Notes under the pieces: model-generated
Told to the model about the DNA's origin: nothing
Database searches by the model: none
Seen by the model: only the letters and a program-made list of their open reading frames with translations
Position numbers and translations under genes: made by a program
In this document: positions 61,736 to 64,000 of the stretch, in pieces
Layout: every line of letters starts with the position of its first letter
Position numbering within the stretch: position 1 is the stretch's first letter
Source: JBHFEI01 sp041928815
GTDB taxonomy: Bacteria; Pseudomonadota; Alphaproteobacteria; Rhizobiales; Rhizobiaceae
Length of the DNA stretch: 64,000 nt
NCBI RefSeq assembly: GCF_041928815.1
Contig: NZ_JBHFEI010000005.1
Span: 186,001 to 250,000 of the forward strand
Direction of reading: 5' to 3'

Positions 61736-62311
61736 ATGGCAAAAACCGAAGGCCAGATCATCATCAAGAAATACGCGAACCGGAGGCTCTACAACACGGG
61801 CACGAGCACCTATGTCACGCTCGACGATCTGGCCGTGATGGTGAAGAAGGGGGAGGACTTCGTCGTCCAGGACGCCAAGTCCGGCGACGACATCACCCAT
61901 TCCGTGCTGACGCAGATCATCTTCGAGCAGGAATCCAAGACCGGCAACACGCTGCTGCCGATCTCCTTCCTGCGCCAGCTGATCTCGTTTTACGGCGACC
62001 AGATGCAGATGGTCGTGCCGAGCTACCTCGAACATTCGATGCAGGCCTTCACCGAGCAGCAGGCGCAGATCAAGGAACAGATCAACCGCGCCTTCGGCGA
62101 CACGCCGCTGACGAAGAACCTGACGGCGCCGCTGCAGCTCGTCGAGGAACAGGTGAAGCGCAACACCGAGATGTTCCACAAGGCGATGCAGATGTTCTCG
62201 CCCTTCATGGCGCCGCAACAGAAGGAACCGCGCAAGGCCGGCGCCAAGGACATCGACGAGCTCAAGGAACAGTTGCGCGCCCTGCAGACCAAGCTCGACA
62301 GCCTGGGCTGA
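61736..62311 (+). CDS. phaR: Polyhydroxyalkanoate synthesis repressor PhaR (AniA)
   Basis: A predicted 191-residue regulator. The N-terminal DNA-binding domain shows IIIKKYANRRLYNTGTSTYV and TLDDLAVMVKKGEDFVV. The PHA-accumulation domain reads SVLTQIIFEQE and TLLPISFLRQLISFYGDQMQ, and a helical C-terminus follows. It binds polyhydroxybutyrate granules and represses phasin and PHB genes when polymer is absent. GAGGAG precedes the ATG at 61736. It is divergent from phbAB. Confidence 0.95.
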   Translation: MAKTEGQIIIKKYANRRLYNTGTSTYVTLDDLAVMVKKGEDFVVQDAKSGDDITHSVLTQIIFEQESKTGNTLLPISFLRQLISFYGDQMQMVVPSYLEHSMQAFTEQQAQIKEQINRAFGDTPLTKNLTAPLQLVEEQVKRNTEMFHKAMQMFSPFMAPQQKEPRKAGAKDIDELKEQLRALQTKLDSLG

Positions 62312-62323
62312 GATGCGGGCGCC

Positions 62324-62701
62324 TCAGCCGCGCAGCGCCGTCACCTCGATCTCGATCAGCATTTCCGGACGGATGAGGCCGCAGACGATCATGGTCGCGG
62401 CCGGACGGATGTCGCCGAAGACCTCGCCGAGGATCGGGAAGACCCGCTCGGCGAAGCCTGCTTCCGTGACATGGGTGCGGGCGCGCACCACGTCCTTCAG
62501 CGAGAACCCCGCCTCGTCCAGCGCCGCGGCGATGGTCTTCAGGCAGTTGCGCGCCTGCGCCTCCACAGTCTCCGGCATGGTCATCGTCGCATAGTCGTAG
62601 CCGGTCGTGCCGGCGACGAAGCACCAGTTTCCCTCGACGACGGCGCGGGAATAGCCGGCCGTGCGCTCGAAGGGCGAGCCGGAGGAGATCAGCCGGCGCA
62701 T
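62324..62701 (-). CDS. RidA (YjgF/YER057c) family protein
   Basis: A predicted 125-residue protein. SSGSPFERTAGYSRAVV and WCFVAGTTGYDYATM open it, and ARNCLKTIAAALDEAGFSLK, RPAATMIVCGLI and IEIEVTAL complete the family pattern. The C-terminal region lacks the exact RidA signature arginine setting, so deamination of reactive enamines is only probable. The gene starts two bases after the DUF2798 stop and ends 12 bases from the convergent phaR stop. Confidence 0.88.
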   Translation of the reverse strand: MRRLISSGSPFERTAGYSRAVVEGNWCFVAGTTGYDYATMTMPETVEAQARNCLKTIAAALDEAGFSLKDVVRARTHVTEAGFAERVFPILGEVFGDIRPAATMIVCGLIRPEMLIEIEVTALRG

Positions 62702-62702
62702 G

Positions 62703-62951
62703 TCAGCCCTCTCTGCGGATGACGATCCGCGAGAGCGTGCGGCGCACGAAGGGCGCGACGACGAGGACGGTCGGGAAGGCGACGATCCAGGACGCCGACC
62801 AGGCCCGGAGCCAGAGAAGCGGCAGGTCGGCGGACACTCCCGAGGAGAGCAGCGTCGAAAGGCCGGAGACGATGAAGGACATCGTCCCCGACAGGAGCAG
62901 GCCGAAGGCGACCGCCTCGTAACGCCCGGGCAGGAACGGTTTCACCCTCAC
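62703..62951 (-). CDS. DUF2798 membrane protein
   Basis: A predicted 82-residue protein with two membrane helices (AVAFGLLLSGTMSFIVSGLS and ASWIVAFPTVLVVAPFVRRT), the DUF2798 pattern. The start codon GTG overlaps the leuD stop by GTGA, so it is translationally coupled to leuD. Its function is unknown. Confidence 0.82.
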   Translation of the reverse strand: MRVKPFLPGRYEAVAFGLLLSGTMSFIVSGLSTLLSSGVSADLPLLWLRAWSASWIVAFPTVLVVAPFVRRTLSRIVIRREG

Positions 62952-63553
62952 GCCCAGGGGCGGGCGGCGGCGTTGGCCTTCTCGAACGTGTCGATGCTGC
63001 CGACCTTTTCCAGCGTCAGGCCGATGTCGTCGAGGCCGTTCAGCAGGCAGTGGCGCTTGAAGGCATCGATCTCGAAGGAGATCCGGCCGCCGTCCGGCCC
63101 GGTGATCTCCTGGGCCTCGAGGTCGACGGTGATGATGGCATTGGAACCGCGTCCGGCATCGTCCATCAGCTTGTCCAGGTCTTCCGGGCTGACGACGACC
63201 GGCAGGATGCCGTTCTTGAAGCAGTTGTTGTAGAAGATGTCGGCGAAGCTCGTCGAGATGACGCAGCGGATGCCGAAGTCGAGCAGCGCCCAGGGCGCAT
63301 GCTCGCGCGACGAGCCGCAGCCGAAATTGTCGCCGGCGACTAGGATCCTGGCATTCTGGTAGGCGGGCTTGTTGAGGACGAAATCCGGGTTCGGCGTGCC
63401 GTCCTCGTTGTAGCGGGCCTCGGCGAAGAGGCCCGTACCGAGGCCGGTGCGCTTAATGGTCTTCAGGTAGTCCTTCGGGATGATCATGTCGGTGTCGATG
63501 TTGACGACCGGCAGGGGGGCGGCGACGCCCGTGAGCTTGACGAACTTGTCCAT
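62948..63553 (-). CDS. leuD: 3-isopropylmalate dehydratase small subunit
   Basis: A predicted 201-residue swivel-domain protein of isopropylmalate isomerase in leucine synthesis. Landmarks are VVNIDTDMIIPKDYLKTIKR, then ILVAGDNFGCGSSREHAPWA and FADIFYNNCFKNGILPVVVS. It acts with LeuC, whose gene is not in this window. It appears to head a leuD-DUF2798-ridA-like transcription unit. Confidence 0.95.
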   Translation of the reverse strand: MDKFVKLTGVAAPLPVVNIDTDMIIPKDYLKTIKRTGLGTGLFAEARYNEDGTPNPDFVLNKPAYQNARILVAGDNFGCGSSREHAPWALLDFGIRCVISTSFADIFYNNCFKNGILPVVVSPEDLDKLMDDAGRGSNAIITVDLEAQEITGPDGGRISFEIDAFKRHCLLNGLDDIGLTLEKVGSIDTFEKANAAARPWA

Positions 63554-63665
63554 GGAGATGCGGCCTTCGATCCAGCGGGTTTCTGCCCCGCATTTAGATC
63601 AGTTTCGCCCCGAAATGAAGAAAAATATCGCCGGAACGTGCGGCGGCCGCCCAGGCGCCAGGGCC

Positions 63666-63911
63666 TTACATGTCGATGATCGTGCCGCGGCCGTCGTTCC
63701 AGACGCGGGCCGGCCGGCGCCCGTCGCGGGTGCGCACATAGGCCGGCGCGGCGGCGGATCCCGGCGACAGCCGCGCCGCGACGGTGCCGGCGACCATCAC
63801 GACGAGCGCGATGCCGGCAAGCGCCAGGCCGATCGAGGCCGTCAGCACGAAGGCGGCGAAAGCGATCGTCACGCCGAGGACGGTCATGAGGAACGAGCGG
63901 ATGGAGGTCAT
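63666..63911 (-). CDS. Small hypothetical membrane protein
   Basis: A predicted 81-residue protein with two hydrophobic segments (FLMTVLGVTIAFAAFVLTA and ALAGIALVVMVAGTVA) and a hydrophilic tail ending WNDGRGTIIDM. GGGAAGACC precedes the ATG at 63911. I do not recognise a named family. It stands 112 bases upstream of leuD on the same strand. Confidence 0.7.
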   Translation of the reverse strand: MTSIRSFLMTVLGVTIAFAAFVLTASIGLALAGIALVVMVAGTVAARLSPGSAAAPAYVRTRDGRRPARVWNDGRGTIIDM

Positions 63912-64000
63912 GGTCTTCCCTTTCTGTCACAGGCGATATGTGGATGCGCGGGTCGGCTTGCAAGGGGCGGACGCTTGCCGGCCGGCGCGATTGCGGGCAA

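Overview
The window is about 64 kb of GC-rich bacterial chromosome. It most likely comes from an alphaproteobacterium of the Rhizobiaceae (Ensifer/Rhizobium/Shinella type). Five things point there: a phbA-phbB operon divergent from phaR; neighbouring rpoH2, carD-type, fdxA, S4-protein and Suv3-like helicase genes; a SAM-II riboswitch ahead of metA; EcfG-type (GGAAC-N16-CGTT) stress promoters; and RIME-like palindromic repeats. No tRNA, rRNA, CRISPR array or intact prophage was seen.

Layout. Positions 1-12.8 kb hold the tail of a CobW-type GTPase, a giant RTX protein with a serralysin-like N-terminus, a divergent hybrid histidine kinase, a small gene behind a probable general-stress promoter, a trypsin-fold/PDZ protein that has lost its catalytic triad, an unknown gene and a double-SIS protein. 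From 12.8 to 20.3 kb come a DEAD-box helicase and then an accessory patch: a decayed IS630 transposase, a second RTX protein made only of repeats, and a frameshifted IS5-family element. From 20.3 to 26.3 kb lie the cytochrome c maturation genes ccmABCDG (minus strand) and the aconitase gene acnA. From 26.6 to 43.9 kb are mostly single housekeeping genes: an IalB-like protein, an ECF sigma factor, PhhB, a low-molecular-weight phosphatase, ThpR, an SGNH esterase with its divergent ABC exporter pair, a BAX-inhibitor protein, rlmN, a LysE exporter, argG, a Bcr/CflA-type transporter, an Uup-like ABC-F protein and thiamine pyrophosphokinase. From 43.9 to 47.5 kb a TPP riboswitch precedes thiBPQ. From 47.7 to 52.4 kb are an M48 lipoprotein protease, the SAM-II riboswitch with metA, galM and a short-chain dehydrogenase. 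From 52.4 to 58.6 kb are rpoH2, carD, fdxA, an S4-domain protein and a large helicase, all on the minus strand. An 877-bp noncoding spacer with a triplicated element follows. The last 4.5 kb hold phbB, phbA, phaR, a RidA protein, a DUF2798 protein, leuD and a small membrane protein.

How the genes work together. ThiBPQ import thiamine or its phosphates and ThiN makes TPP, which the riboswitch between them senses. PhbA and PhbB make hydroxybutyryl-CoA for polyhydroxybutyrate under the PhaR repressor. CcmABCDG attach haem to c-type cytochromes. MetA, ArgG and LeuD belong to methionine, arginine and leucine synthesis. RpoH2, with an EcfG-type promoter, and the gene at 9006 probably belong to the general stress response.

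Most notable signals: two separate proteins with protease folds whose catalytic residues are replaced; the triplicated palindrome/LexA-like element at 58.8-59.4 kb; RIME-like repeats whose stems vary with compensating changes, one of which supplies the ccmG stop codon; and the rpoH2 promoter set directly behind the carD terminator. All calls come from reading the sequence; no database search was run.
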